A stretch of DNA of 64,000 nt, from the NCBI GenBank assembly GCA_961205875.1, contig OY540814.1, positions 10,894,993 to 10,958,992 of the forward strand. The letters are read 5' to 3'. Within the stretch, counting starts at the first letter, position 1. Each line of letters starts with the position of its first letter. Shown in pieces: positions 1 through 11,900 of this stretch. The position numbers were made by a program, and so were the translations under genes. The DNA comes from Sialis fuliginosa. Taxonomy: Eukaryota; Arthropoda; Insecta; Megaloptera; Sialidae. The notes beneath the pieces are model-generated. The model saw only the letters and a program-made list of their open reading frames with translations, was not told the origin of the DNA and did no database searches.

Positions 1-1123
1 TTGTTTAGTAATTACTACTCTAAATAGTAGACAACTAACCGTGTTTTAAGGGCGATGATAGCGAGATATTGCAAAAATTTTCTTTCTAGACAAAAGACTT
101 TTAATTTTTCACAACGGTCTACAATCTTCTTTAGTCCGCCACTTTTTTGCCTTTATAACATTTATATTATACACAATTCAATATTCCAAATTCCTTTCGA
201 GCCCACTTTTGCAGTATGATGTTACAAATATTTTTATTGGCTTAATATAGTCAGAGGAGCATATATATATTTGACTTATAATAAACAATAAATTTTACAA
301 TAACTTTTTGGCCCTGGGACATATAGGTAGTACCCAATGAGACTTTTTGGTGAGACATTTTTAACCCAATGGGATACAATGAAAGTCAAGATTATAAAGA
401 TAAATGTTATTTATTATTCCAAAATGAACAAACTAATACTTAAGAACGTAAGTAATACAAAAATGTTTATAAACTAGGTGTGAAAAGGGGTGAAACAATT
501 ATTTTTGCACAATGGTATAGTGCAACTACAATATGAAAATATACTTACAGCACCACGTTAAGTAATTTATATATATCTATTTTCGGGTTAAAATTATCCT
601 AGTAAAATACAATAAACATGTTTTGGGACACAAAAAAGTTAAGAGGTATATATAACAAAATTAAAAACTCTTATTTTGAGGGTTGATTTAAGCTCTTCAT
701 TTTTACCTGCTAAACATTTATATCAAGTTTAATCAAAATCAGAGTAGGTACACCTGAAGACCTTTTCTTGTTAGTTATTTGCTGTAACTCCAATTAAATT
801 ATAATTGCAATGATACCGACGCGACGTATAATATTTTATAAGACGATTCGGCTTAATGTAATAAAGACGAGACGGTCTTAATTTTTTTACAATTTCAAAT
901 ATTTTAACTTTTTTATTCGAGACGAGACGATGTTCTTGACCTTAGTCTTGCCGTGGAAATTGTAATTGACTCGTCAAAAAAAATCAGCCAGTCTCGTTTC
1001 CGTCTCTCACATTTATCAATAATTATTTAAAGTCTGAACCAGAGGTCGGCAAACTTTTGTGATAGAAAGAAATTTATACCAATTTGGAGAGCCTTCAATG
1101 GGATGAGATAACATTTATTGTCT
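1..1123. other. AT-rich intergenic DNA, no gene seen
   Basis: No coding exon is recognisable. Around 820-1010 there is a stretch repeating GAGACGAGAC-like and GTCTCG-like motifs. Similar short motifs recur near 8285-8400 and 60955, so this is probably the remains of one dispersed repeat family. I could not find paired ends for it. Confidence 0.5.
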
Positions 1124-1586
1124 AAATAAAACGGACAAGTGCGTGTTGGGCACACACATGATAGTCATTACGAAAAAAAAAATTATTTCAAAATTTTTCA
1201 TGAACTATTCTTGCTATACAGTGTTCATTGAAAGTACTAATTAAAAGCTACATTTTGAATTTTTTTCAGATTTTTTGAATCCATAGTTTAGAAATTAGGG
1301 GGGTGGGACGCTCTGACAACGATATTGATAAGCAAATATTGTATAACATTGTAGAACTTTTTGTTGCACTCAATGGGATAAGTGAAAAAATTTTTTTTAT
1401 ATACTTTTCAGTCTAAAAGAAGGGGGTCCAAAAAACTTTTTTTTTCAAAAATCTCATTATTTCTATTTTTGGGTCAACAATCTACGTCCGTATACCAAAT
1501 TTCATCTTAACAGGAATAAAATTTTTATAGACAGACGGACAGAGCGAAACTATAAGGGTTCCTACTTTTCTACGGAACCCTAAAAA
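1124..1586 (+). repeat. Interspersed repeat, 'AAGTGCGTGTTGGGC' family, copy 1
   Basis: The head reads AACGGACAAGTGCGTGTTGG and the tail ends TACGGAACCCTAAAAA, preceded by a GACAGACGGACAGAGCG stretch. The same head recurs at 17207. A middle part (AAAGCTACATTTTGAATTT, then GGGGGGTGGGACGCTCTGA) recurs in reverse at 3807-4095. This head/tail pair resembles a repeat common in insect genomes. The class (SINE, LINE tail or other) is not settled by the sequence. Confidence 0.6.
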
Positions 1587-2545
1587 GTGAATACTGTTGT
1601 AGATCAGATATTTGTATTCAATTTTTTCATTTTTTAACCAAGTTATTTGCGATCAAAGGAACTACGGAAAAAAATGGTCATAAACAATTTCTAAGGTCAG
1701 ATTTGGCAAACCAAAATACGTTTCTTCATTATAATTTGGTCAAATCTGATCGCACCGCAATACAAAAAAAATTAAAGAAAAAAGCTTAATCTTCAAAATG
1801 CATTCATTAGATTTCGTCAAAAATTTTTTCAAGGCCCATGGAGGCTCTAAAAATTTATATTTTTTTAAGATAGCAAAAAAATTGGGGGGGGGGGAGTTTG
1901 GTGTTATTATGTTATTATTATTAATTAAGTTTGCGCGGTTATTATTTTCAATTAAAATATTTCACTTGGATCCCATCCCTTGTTAAATTTTGATAAATTT
2001 GGCAATTTTTATTCTTCATCTTTATCGGTATGTGACTTAGAATAGAACCCAAGATAAACATGTTTACTTTAGTATATAAAGGTTTAAATCCGAATTTATC
2101 ATACTTGTATTTTTAAATTCAACATAATATGTATCCACAAAAAATGATAATCTAAAAATACCAAAACTACAACATATTTATCAATTTTAAATTTCCTCTG
2201 TGTGGTTAACAACATGATATAATATTCATAACATGCCAAATAAATAGATTTTAGAAAAATATAACATAGTTATCAATCAAAAATAATATATAAAGCATCA
2301 TTTTTTATATATTCTTTGTTGCAACTAAATCAATATTGAAACTGTCAATGTTATATTGATAGTATGAAGCTCGTGTCTACATATTCTACATGTATGGTAT
2401 CATATTTTGCAATAAAAGGTATACAACGTACAATTCAAATACGTTTATGTTATAAATACATTGGTTCGTGAATAACAGTGACGTATTAAGTTCATTCATA
2501 ACATCAATTGTGCGATATTTTTATTGTTTATTTTAAATGTAAATA

Positions 2546-3082
2546 CAGTAGGGTCTCTTTTACGCGGTAGATATATTTCATGGCAAATAGCATATAAATA
2601 AATATAGACATTGCTTATATTGTAAAATTAGGGATACTGAAAATTCACGAAAATACAAATGTCTAAAAAAAATACAAAGAAAATTAGTTTGAAAATCTGA
2701 AAGAATTGATATAAAACATAAAATAAAATAAGTTTGCTTTTCAATTTTATTTATTTAAATTGAAAAGTAGTAATTTTTTTTAATATATATATTTTTTGAC
2801 CTCATTTTTTATATACAGACAGTTAAAAGTAGTAATATTTTTTATATTTTTGCATCAAAATTATCGTCACTATCTGAAAATACAACTCACAATCAGTATC
2901 GTTTGTGAACTGGTACGATATGTTTGTTAAAATATTTTAATAATAACAATACTTTTACATATTTAAATTCTTTGAATTGTCAGCTTTCATTAGATAGTCC
3001 ACTCGCCGAAACGGGGTATCCCTGAATTTGCATGAAAATCGCACCGCGTAACTTCAAATCCACGTAAAAAGAGACCTTACTG
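2546..3082. mobile_element. TA-target DNA transposon remnant (pogo/mariner-like MITE), copy 1
   Basis: Terminal inverted repeats CAGTAGGGTCTCTTTTACGC (left) and the complement of GTAAAAAGAGACCTTACTG (right) are flanked by TA on both sides. The right half matches, in reverse orientation, the left half of the element at 54148-54600 (shared CCGTTTCGGCGAGT-like and GACAATTCAA blocks). There is no transposase reading frame, so this is a non-autonomous derivative about 537 bp long. Confidence 0.75.
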
Positions 3083-3806
3083 TAATTGTATTTAGGGGCA
3101 TTTAATACATTGATATGTGTTTCTAAAAATGCTTTTGTTAATAGTGGTACATATCCTTCAATTAAACCAAAATAATTTATACAAATCGAGAGTAATTTTT
3201 TTTTAAATATTAAACAATATAATTAAATTTTATGGTACTAATAAATTTGGAAAAATGATAAAAATACTGGATCAAAATCTTAACACCACTATTTTAAGTT
3301 CTAAACCGGAGTACAATAATTTTTTTAGTAAAATCCAAATTTATATTTAACAAGATGAAATTAAAGGGATACATAAAAAATATTTTAAGTAAATTATTTC
3401 GTATATAAAAAATAAGCCCTTTGTACTATTTAAGCTTATATCGTAATATTGATCCTAGAACGAATTTTTGTACATAAGTATGTACCTATGTATATATTTT
3501 ATTAACTGCTGATAATGTTCTTTCGTATTCCACACTTGATGGAAATTTACATAAATATCCATAAAATGTAAAACATGCCTTCATCTTGGAAGAATTTAAT
3601 TATTTTTATCACAAATGCTCTAGTCTTCAATTTTTAGAGTTCAGTAGAAAATTAGAAACCAAAAAAACAAAAATGATGAGATTTTTGAAAAAAAAATTTT
3701 TTTTAGATCTCCTTCCAATAACTGAAAAGCATATTAATACATTTTTAAAATCTTGTTTAGAACCTTTCGATTTTAACCCTTCAGTCACGATATATTTGCG
3801 TTCAGT

Positions 3807-4095
3807 CGTTATCAGAGCGCCCCCCCTCCCCCCTAAACTATCGATGTAAAAAATCTGAAAAAAATCCACTGTAGCTTTTAATTACTACATTCACTGAAAA
3901 TTATAACGAACACTATCAAAACATTTTTTGGCCCCTCTCCCATAAACTGAAAAGTGTGCTTACATTTTTTTTTCACTTACCTCAAATAAGTCTACTAAAA
4001 TGCAACAAAAAATGGAAAAAAATCTGAGAAAATTTCAGAATGTAGTTTGTAATTAATTAGTACTTTCAATGAAAATTATAACGAACATTATAGCA
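3807..4095 (-). repeat. Interspersed repeat, copy 2 (reverse), two tandem units
   Basis: Read on the minus strand this carries the same blocks as the middle of the repeat at 1124-1586: AGTACTAATTA, AGCTACA, TTTTTCAGATTTTTT, then a GGGGGG run with GCGCTCTGA. The unit appears twice, about 170 bp apart: GAAAATTATAACGAACA occurs near 3895 and again near 4070. The boundaries are approximate and no coding sequence is apparent. Confidence 0.5.
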
Positions 4096-4159
4096 AAAAT
4101 AGTATATGCAATATTATGGAATAAGTATTTTATATAAATCGTATTGGACTTATTGTTAG

Positions 4160-4420
4160 ACACATACAAAAATATTGCATAATGATAGCAGCAAGTATTT
4201 TTCTAACTTTTTATACGAACTACTACATTATGTTAAGTCCACTCCTGGAATGAACAGATTTAATTTCCGTCCATACTTGTATGCTATTGTGTTAAAGTTT
4301 CTAAAGCTTCAGATAAGTTTTAAAATAGATGGAAATATCAAAGGTGTGCTTTCAAGTCTGGACGTTCCGTTCTACAACAGAGAAATAAATAAAGTGTATA
4401 GAACATTGAGAGATAATTAA
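4160..4420 (+). CDS. Possible terminal exon or decayed gene fragment, unidentified
   Basis: An open frame of 86 codons begins directly after a TTATTGTTAG acceptor-like site and ends at TAA. The peptide has a balanced, gene-like composition rather than the Lys/Asn/Ile/Phe noise typical of this DNA. It includes HYVKSTPGMNRFNFRPY, then GVLSSLDVPFYNREINKVYR, and ends TLRDN. There is no good local ATG for the whole frame, which fits a last coding exon whose upstream exons lie left of the window. An AATAAA lies near 4700. I do not recognise the family. It could also be a processed gene fragment or chance. Confidence 0.35.
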   Translation, partial: THTKILHNDSSKYFSNFLYELLHYVKSTPGMNRFNFRPYLYAIVLKFLKLQISFKIDGNIKGVLSSLDVPFYNREINKVYRTLRDN

Positions 4421-4935
4421 AATTTGATTAAAACTTTAATTTATTTCTGATGTGCCTTTTACGTAATTTTTAGGTTATGTAGATATAGGTATAACTTCTT
4501 CTTTTATTTGCAATTTTCTACATAAATAATACAAACAATAGATGTGGTCATAAAGAAACCGATCAGTGTAGTCGATCAAGGGGTACAGGGGGTGAAAGGA
4601 CTGAATAGTTGTTACGAATCACTTCAAAATGGCGGATTTTATTAAATTTAAAAAATATTTGTAGCTTTTTTTAGACCTTTAATTAATTTTTTATCTTATT
4701 CAATAAACATGCAATTAGAATTGATCGTTAAAAGGTGTAAAACATGATCTATCTCTGTTTGTCATGACGCCCGTTCAGTGGCGCCGGAACCAATTTTTTT
4801 CTGCGGGGGCAGTACGAACCTCAAAAATGAAGCTGACCTAATTTTACTTGGCGTTCTTAAAATTCAAAATTGACTTCAATTTTTTTAGCTTGATTAATAT
4901 CGTATTATTTGTATATATTTTTTTAAATAGAAATA

Positions 4936-5058
4936 CAGTGGAACCTCGTTAGTACGTTTTTAAAAGGACTGGGGAAAAACACGTGGTCTTATGGATGCCG
5001 GGACCTAAAAAAAAGAAAAAAACGTACTGAAGCAAAACATACTAACGAGGTTTCATTG
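4936..5058. mobile_element. Short pogo/Tigger-like MITE
   Basis: This is a 123-bp element with ends CAGTGGAACCTCGTTAGTAC and the complement of ACTAACGAGGTTTCATTG, and TA on both sides. The TIR start CAGTGGAACCTCGTTA is the pattern of pogo/Tigger elements in the Tc1/mariner superfamily. It has no coding capacity. Confidence 0.8.
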
Positions 5059-8000
5059 TATTAACTTTTTATTTTTCTTTGTCTCTGACTAGACTCATGG
5101 TTACATTTATAATTTATTTGTGAGCTTTAACATCAATTTACAAAAATTTAGAATTTTTAAGAGTAAAAAAATTACAGAAAATAGATTTTTATAATTACAT
5201 GTCGCTTCAAACCCGCCTTAAAACCAGATGATCCAAATTTTGGGGGAGCAAAAAGTAGTTATAGCAACGAACGTTATTTTTGCAACGAATCAAGTAGAAA
5301 TCTATGTGTTCTGATCTCAAATTTATAAAATCGACAATAATTTTGAAGGACTCGGATCCATACAATGTTTTTGATTATTACATAGGTAGGTAATAGTGAA
5401 TCGTTCAAATATTGTAATTAGCCCATTTGCCGTTTGGTTAATATTTATAAAATCATTAATATAACTTTGAATTCGTACCTGTTTGTAGTCACAAATCCAC
5501 TCTTGTAATATTATAATTAATTCTGAAGTTTTTGAAACATAACACTGTTGTAGGTATTATTAATATAAATGAGTAGGAATACTTACATCAGATGTACATA
5601 TCTACCTAGATGAAAATACTCGTATAACAAAGGATTGTAATATTGAAATATAGAAGTAAAAACATTCCAAATTATCGTGTTATTTAAACACTTAAAATGG
5701 TAATGAGAAACCATTGCATATATAAATGCTGAATTTAAAATTCAATTTTTGATCTGCATAATGCATGGAAAATCAAGAGATTTTTCACAACTGTTCGCTA
5801 CAAATAGATTATCATGAGGTATTTGAATGGTGTTTAAATTTTAAACTATCGACAAATATGTTAGCTTTGTGTAATTCTACGTACTGCTATTTTTAAATAT
5901 TGATTTTTATGTACTTTAACTCTGGTTATTTTGAACTAGTGGTAATTTTCAGTACTTACTTATAATTTAAATAATTATTGAGTTAAAAATGTTTCGTTGT
6001 ATCTATCTACAGGCTGTATAATTATTATAGGACCAGGCATTTACATATTTCCGTAACTATTGATAATATCAAAAAAGTTAAAATAAGAAATATGTCTAGC
6101 TTTTTAATGTGAAGAGGAATATGGCATCTATATTTATAAATATTAGCTCGCTTCGCGCGCTTTTATTATTTATTGTTGTTCTGGATAACTTTTGTATATT
6201 GTCTCGTATATTACAGCAAAATTAAAAGATTTTTGTTTAATTTTTTTATGTCCGATATGTGTCATTTTTATGAACATTTATATAATTTATTAAATCTAAT
6301 ATCATTTTTTCCTATTGTGGTTGAACTTGAAAAATCGTGCAGATAAACGAATTAAAATAATAAACTTTCTCTTTTCCCTCCCTAACATAGAATTGGATGC
6401 TGATGCTAACGTTATAAAAGAATGATTAAGACAATAGGTTCAAGAGTTTAGAGTAAGTGTTGATGAGTCAGTCACTCACACGGGTAGAAAAGTTGACTTG
6501 GGCCAAGAAATCCTTGCTTTATATATAATGAAAACAATATTTTCCTAATATAAGAATATACCATACCATAAAATTATTATATCTCTTTAAAGCAATGTTG
6601 TCGGACGAAAACAATAATATACTTGGACTAAGAATATATTCTTATACATATGTATTAAGAAAAGGTATGTCATTTTTTACCTGTGCAGGACTTCTTTATT
6701 TTTTCACACAAATTTGTATTTTTGAACTTTAATAAGTAGTTTTAAAGCATTTACATTTTAAAGGTATCTCCTCCTCTATATTACATAATGGAACTAATTA
6801 ACGCATAAACAATAGAGAATAGCTGACTTTGTCTTACAACTTATATGTATACAAGAAGATCTGTGCTAATTATTACGTTTGCTTTATTCGCAATTACAAT
6901 GATTAATTTTTCAGCATAGAATCTTATTGTTAATTAATTTTACGTATTGCCAATTAATACTAATCCCAATTTATTAAATATATTCAACTGAAGTATTGTT
7001 CAAGACTGGTGCCAGTACTTTACTGTTTTATATGTGATGTACTAATTAATGATCAATTTTTTAATCATTCAATTCTGTAAGCTCGCAATAAAATAGTTCA
7101 CGTACAAGAAATATAAATTAATTCGTTTCATATTTGCAAATGTTATTGCCATATATTGTCAATATATTTTTTATGTAGATGGCTTACAATTAGTCAAAAA
7201 AATAATAGTATAGAAAGTACTTAACTGTGTATATTTAAATAAAACGTTTACAATAACTGACTTAATTAAATTTTGAAGCTCTATATTTCCATGTATTGTA
7301 AAAGTTACAAAGAATTTGCATATTATTATTAAAGACGATCGGAATTAGAATGGAGATTATAATATGAAATATTTAAAATCTGCCTCATCAATTTATTTTA
7401 AAAAATCAATTAATATTTTTATACAACATAAAAAAAATGTGTAAGTTATATTCTTTATGGGTAACCGCGACAAAATAAATAAATAAACTTTTATAAATAA
7501 ATAATTTAAAATTTCCTGATTATAAGTATAAACTTAGTATAAGTATATTGAAAACAATATTGGCAATTAAAACTCTTGAAATGTTAAAATAACCAATATT
7601 GTGTATACCGTGTTTGTATGGAAATATGTACTGTATAATGTAATTAGTCAATTAAGAAACTTGCAGCGGAAATCAAATTGTGTAGGTATTTAATATTTCA
7701 TACCACGATCATTTTATAAGTAGCATTGAATGCTCCATGTACTCATAATAGAGTTATTATAGAGTTAATTAGTTAGTAATTTAACCAATGCTAAATAACG
7801 CATGAATATTTGAACAATTAATTACATTTATTTGACAAGTACGTTAATTATTGGTAATGTAAAATAAAATCAATTATAGTTAATTAATTATTATTACTAG
7901 AAGTAGGTACTTACAATTAGTACTAAAATTAATAAAGTTTTGTTCAGAGTTGAAATGATATTTTTTGAAGAAGAAATGTATGTTTTAAATTTGGATATAG

Positions 8001-8911
8001 AGAAATATTTTGTAGGAATTTGAGAAAAAAATGTAAACTAAAGAATAATAAAATCTACACATAAATATTGTTTCAACATAGTAGAATTTTTACTGTGTAA
8101 TTGTTAAGATTGCATACGAAATGAGTTAGGTTTGAATTTTTAACTAAAAATAATATTTTTTTCATTTACTCTTGTGTAATAAACTAATAAATTTTGAAGT
8201 ATAACGAATCTTATATTTTCATAAACTATTGATTGAGTAAAAGAATAATACAAAAAGTTTAAATATTTACTAATGATTGATAATTTAAAAAATACGAGAC
8301 TCTCGACTAGAATTATAAATAAAGTAGATATTTTATATGTCTCGTTCGAGATTTAGCCACTCGAAACGAGATCAAAACGGAGAAAAGTCTCGTCTCGGTT
8401 TGTTTATCTATTCTTCAAGAAAATTATTTATAAAGAGCTTTTCTTATTTATATCTATGTAAGTATTACACCTCAGTATTACAATTATCGCTACTGGAGAC
8501 TTTATAGAGGGATATATAAGCCTGCTGAATTACTTATACAAATTTTGCGACTCAGCGGGTTGTCTAAATTTTTGCCGATTGATACTTAAATTATTATTTT
8601 ATTAATTATTATTCATTATTGTTATAAAAAGGTAAAAATATCAATAATATTTTATAAATATATAAAAAACGATGGTAGGTATATATTTTATATTTTTTAA
8701 AGTCATTTGGTCTAGTTTTCTTCTTTTTATCATAATAAGGAAGTAGAATTTCTGTATAATGATCAATTAAGAGAGTTCATTTTACAAAAAAAAAATGCTT
8801 TTAAGATAATTGACGTATATACTTATTTTTCTACTAAATTAATGATGTTTAATTTTTAATAAAATTATTTTTGTATGACATCAAGTAAAATTTAATTTAT
8901 ATTTTTTTCAG
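5059..8911. other. AT-rich intergenic DNA
   Basis: Nearly four kilobases with no recognisable exon, RNA gene or well-bounded transposon. It probably contains the promoter and 5' non-coding exon(s) of the Rab26-like gene, because the first coding exon is preceded by a splice acceptor. I could not place the promoter. GAGACGAG-type repeat remains lie at 8285-8400. Confidence 0.5.
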
Positions 8912-8937
8912 TACCATATAAGAAATAAATTTTAAAA

Positions 8938-8961
8938 ATGATTTTAAAGCATTTGTATTAA
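8938..8961 (+). promoter_or_regulatory. Upstream ORF in the Rab26-like 5' leader
   Basis: A seven-codon ORF (MILKHLY) lies 12 bases upstream of the main ATG and in another frame. Its context, AAAAATG, has A at -3, so ribosomes could use it. It sits in the same exon, downstream of the acceptor at 8909-8911, so it should be in the mature leader. A regulatory role is inference. Confidence 0.4.
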
Positions 8962-8973
8962 GCGTTGCTCAAA

Positions 8974-11900
8974 ATGTTTTCAAATCAACAAGTGGTTAAT
9001 AAAGATAGGATCATTGTTAGGAAACAAGTGAAACCACGTGATTTGGAAAATTTCGGTGATGATGATGTTGATCCTAATTTACTGCAAATACAAAATGGAG
9101 ATTATTCACAGCTACCTATGACACCAAAGTCACCAAGACCTGGTGATACTCCACCATGCGATTTTTTATTTAAGGTAATGTTTTGATTAATCGTTTACTG
9201 ACAATGATCCGTTCTGATTATTTTTTTTTACAAATTGATAATATTTTTATTTTGGTAATTTGTTAAACATTTTGGAAAAATGTTTTTGCTTCAATGTTGA
9301 TTCTGTAGGTATGCCATATAAGTTTTATAGATCTATTCCAGTGTCGAACTGGAAAATTACCTACAATAACGAAATGCAATTTTTATATTTTTTTTATATT
9401 TTTAATTTTAATATAAAAATCTAAACGATAAATGAAGAAAATTAGTCAGTAGGATTAGAGGCCAAAATATAAACCTAATTTAAGATAATTATATAATACT
9501 AGATGAACTAAACTCCCACCCACTCCATACGTGACACGGGGTGAAATATTAAATTATTATTATTTTTGCTTTTCATTATACAAAATCGTAAATATCTCGA
9601 TTCCTATACGAGATATGGGTTTGTTTTTCCCCCGTAGTATTTTTCCCACCGGATCGAATTAAACTAATTACAACCCTCCATACGTGACAGGGAATGAAAT
9701 TAAAAAAATGTTCTTTAAAAATTATACGTCGTAAATATTTTAGATCTTAGTTGAAAATTGCAAAAACCCACCCCCTGTCTACCCTCGCCATTAGGGATTG
9801 AATGTTGAAATTTTTGTTTTTATTGAAGACTATTTTGCCCGAATTCACCTTTATAAATTAAACAGTTTTGCAGATAAACCTATCAAAAACCAAAAAAAAA
9901 AATTTCCCATACAAAATTTTACTCCCCCTTGCAACCCTTCAGTGGTTGAATTTTAGGAAATGTTTTATTATTTTAATTATCCTCCAATAGCTTAATATTT
10001 TGGCCCCTAATCCAATTGATTAGTTTTCTATTTATCTTCTTTTATTCTTTATAGAGAATAAATTATTTGTTATATTTATTTATAAACTAAACTAGCTTGA
10101 CTGGAAACCTGGGAAAACCGGGCCAAGGCCTTGCTGGTTTTCATGGAAAAACAATCCAGACTCGCATATATGCTCGCGAATAGAGTAAATATATACACAT
10201 ATATACAGCGTTCCAGGAATCAGATCTGCAAATTAATAGATGTAAAAATCTAGAATGTGAATATTTAACAAACTCACATCGGATTTCAATTCAATGTTCT
10301 TCAGTTTCTCGTTAACAAATAGAAGTAAAGTAAAATTAATAATTATAAAATATTTGAAATATATATGTAGGTACTACAAATACCTATTAGTTCAGTGAAT
10401 GAAGCAATTTGATGGGAAATTTTCCGGAACAGCAATTTTATGGTTGATTCTTATAGATTTTGAGCCGCTGAACACAAAGAAAATAACGCGCTCGCGTGGG
10501 GAGTGGGACTTCACCTCTAAAAATGGGGTAAAAGGATGGACTTGGCGTTTTTTCCCGTTTTTTCGATTTATTTCAAAAACTAAATCGGTGATAGGGTTAT
10601 ATTATGGTTGATATTTGTAGCTGATACTCAAAATCAATTGAGACCGGTTAGATAAAAAAAAAAAAAACGTAAAATTGTTAATTTTTCGGGCATCACAAAA
10701 ACTCGTGCTGGCTTACATTCTTCCTAAAGCTCCAAAGAACTGATATCAATCATAATATAGCCAAATATGAATAGATTTACCAATGATATTAGCCAATATT
10801 TAAAAGTGAGTCACGAAATATTTAAAAAAATTGTGTTGCACTAAAAACCAAGTAAAAAAATCAAGAATCAATATTTTTTTACAAAATTGCACTTGTAGCT
10901 TTTATTTATACCATCAAGGTTGTATAAGAAATAATGTATTTAACAGCTCCAAAGAACCAAGATTATAAAGAAAATCTTGTAATCGTAATCCGAAAAATTA
11001 ACTGGATTTAACACTGGTTATAAAAATCTCGCCTTCATGGGTAAAATGAAGTCGGTACCTATGGTTATGTCTAGCAAAAAAATCTATGCAGTATACTTTT
11101 TGATAATTTTTTTTAAAGAACCTAAATATGTATGTTTGGGTAAAGTTTGTATAATATTTATATTTTACGGTCGACTCACCGGGCATTTGCCCAGTTTCCC
11201 ACCGGTCGTATTTGAACCTGGCTATAATTTAAGTATACATATTTAAAGTAACTCAATCATAATCCGCGTCTGACATTTTAATATAATATGAAACATATCA
11301 CGTATTCTAGAATGTAGATAATCTCTCTATGTGATACATACGTACTATGCACATATGCAAGTCTCTTTGAAACTATTTGTTCTTTGAAATATTCTCTACG
11401 TAATTTATTTTTTTATATTTTTTATAAACACGTTGAAACTGGAATATTACGAGTACCCCTATATGTAAAATATTTTATTATTACAATAGCCTTTGAAGTT
11501 GAGCTTCATTGAATGTTGGTTAAAGTGGATACTACATATTCCAAATTTAACAAAGCCGGTATATGTTACCTATACATTCTTCCGAAAAGTTTAACAAATA
11601 ACAGTAAACGTAATATTATATTTCTGTAATAAAATTGAACTAATTAGGTATGTACTTCGTTTTCGAACCTTCTTTGGTCTCTACGGTATCACTGTAACTG
11701 CTGTCTTATGTTAATTTCATGTGACTTGCTTCTCTAGGTTTAATTTGATTATGGTATGTAACTAACTTAACTGCATTAAAGTTTAAAGTTAAGATAATAT
11801 CCTATAATGACATCAATAGTTTTTATTTCAATGCGCTTATATTTTTTGTGTTCTGTCTGAGTTATTTTGCAAAGAGAAATAATTAAACTAATTACCTATT

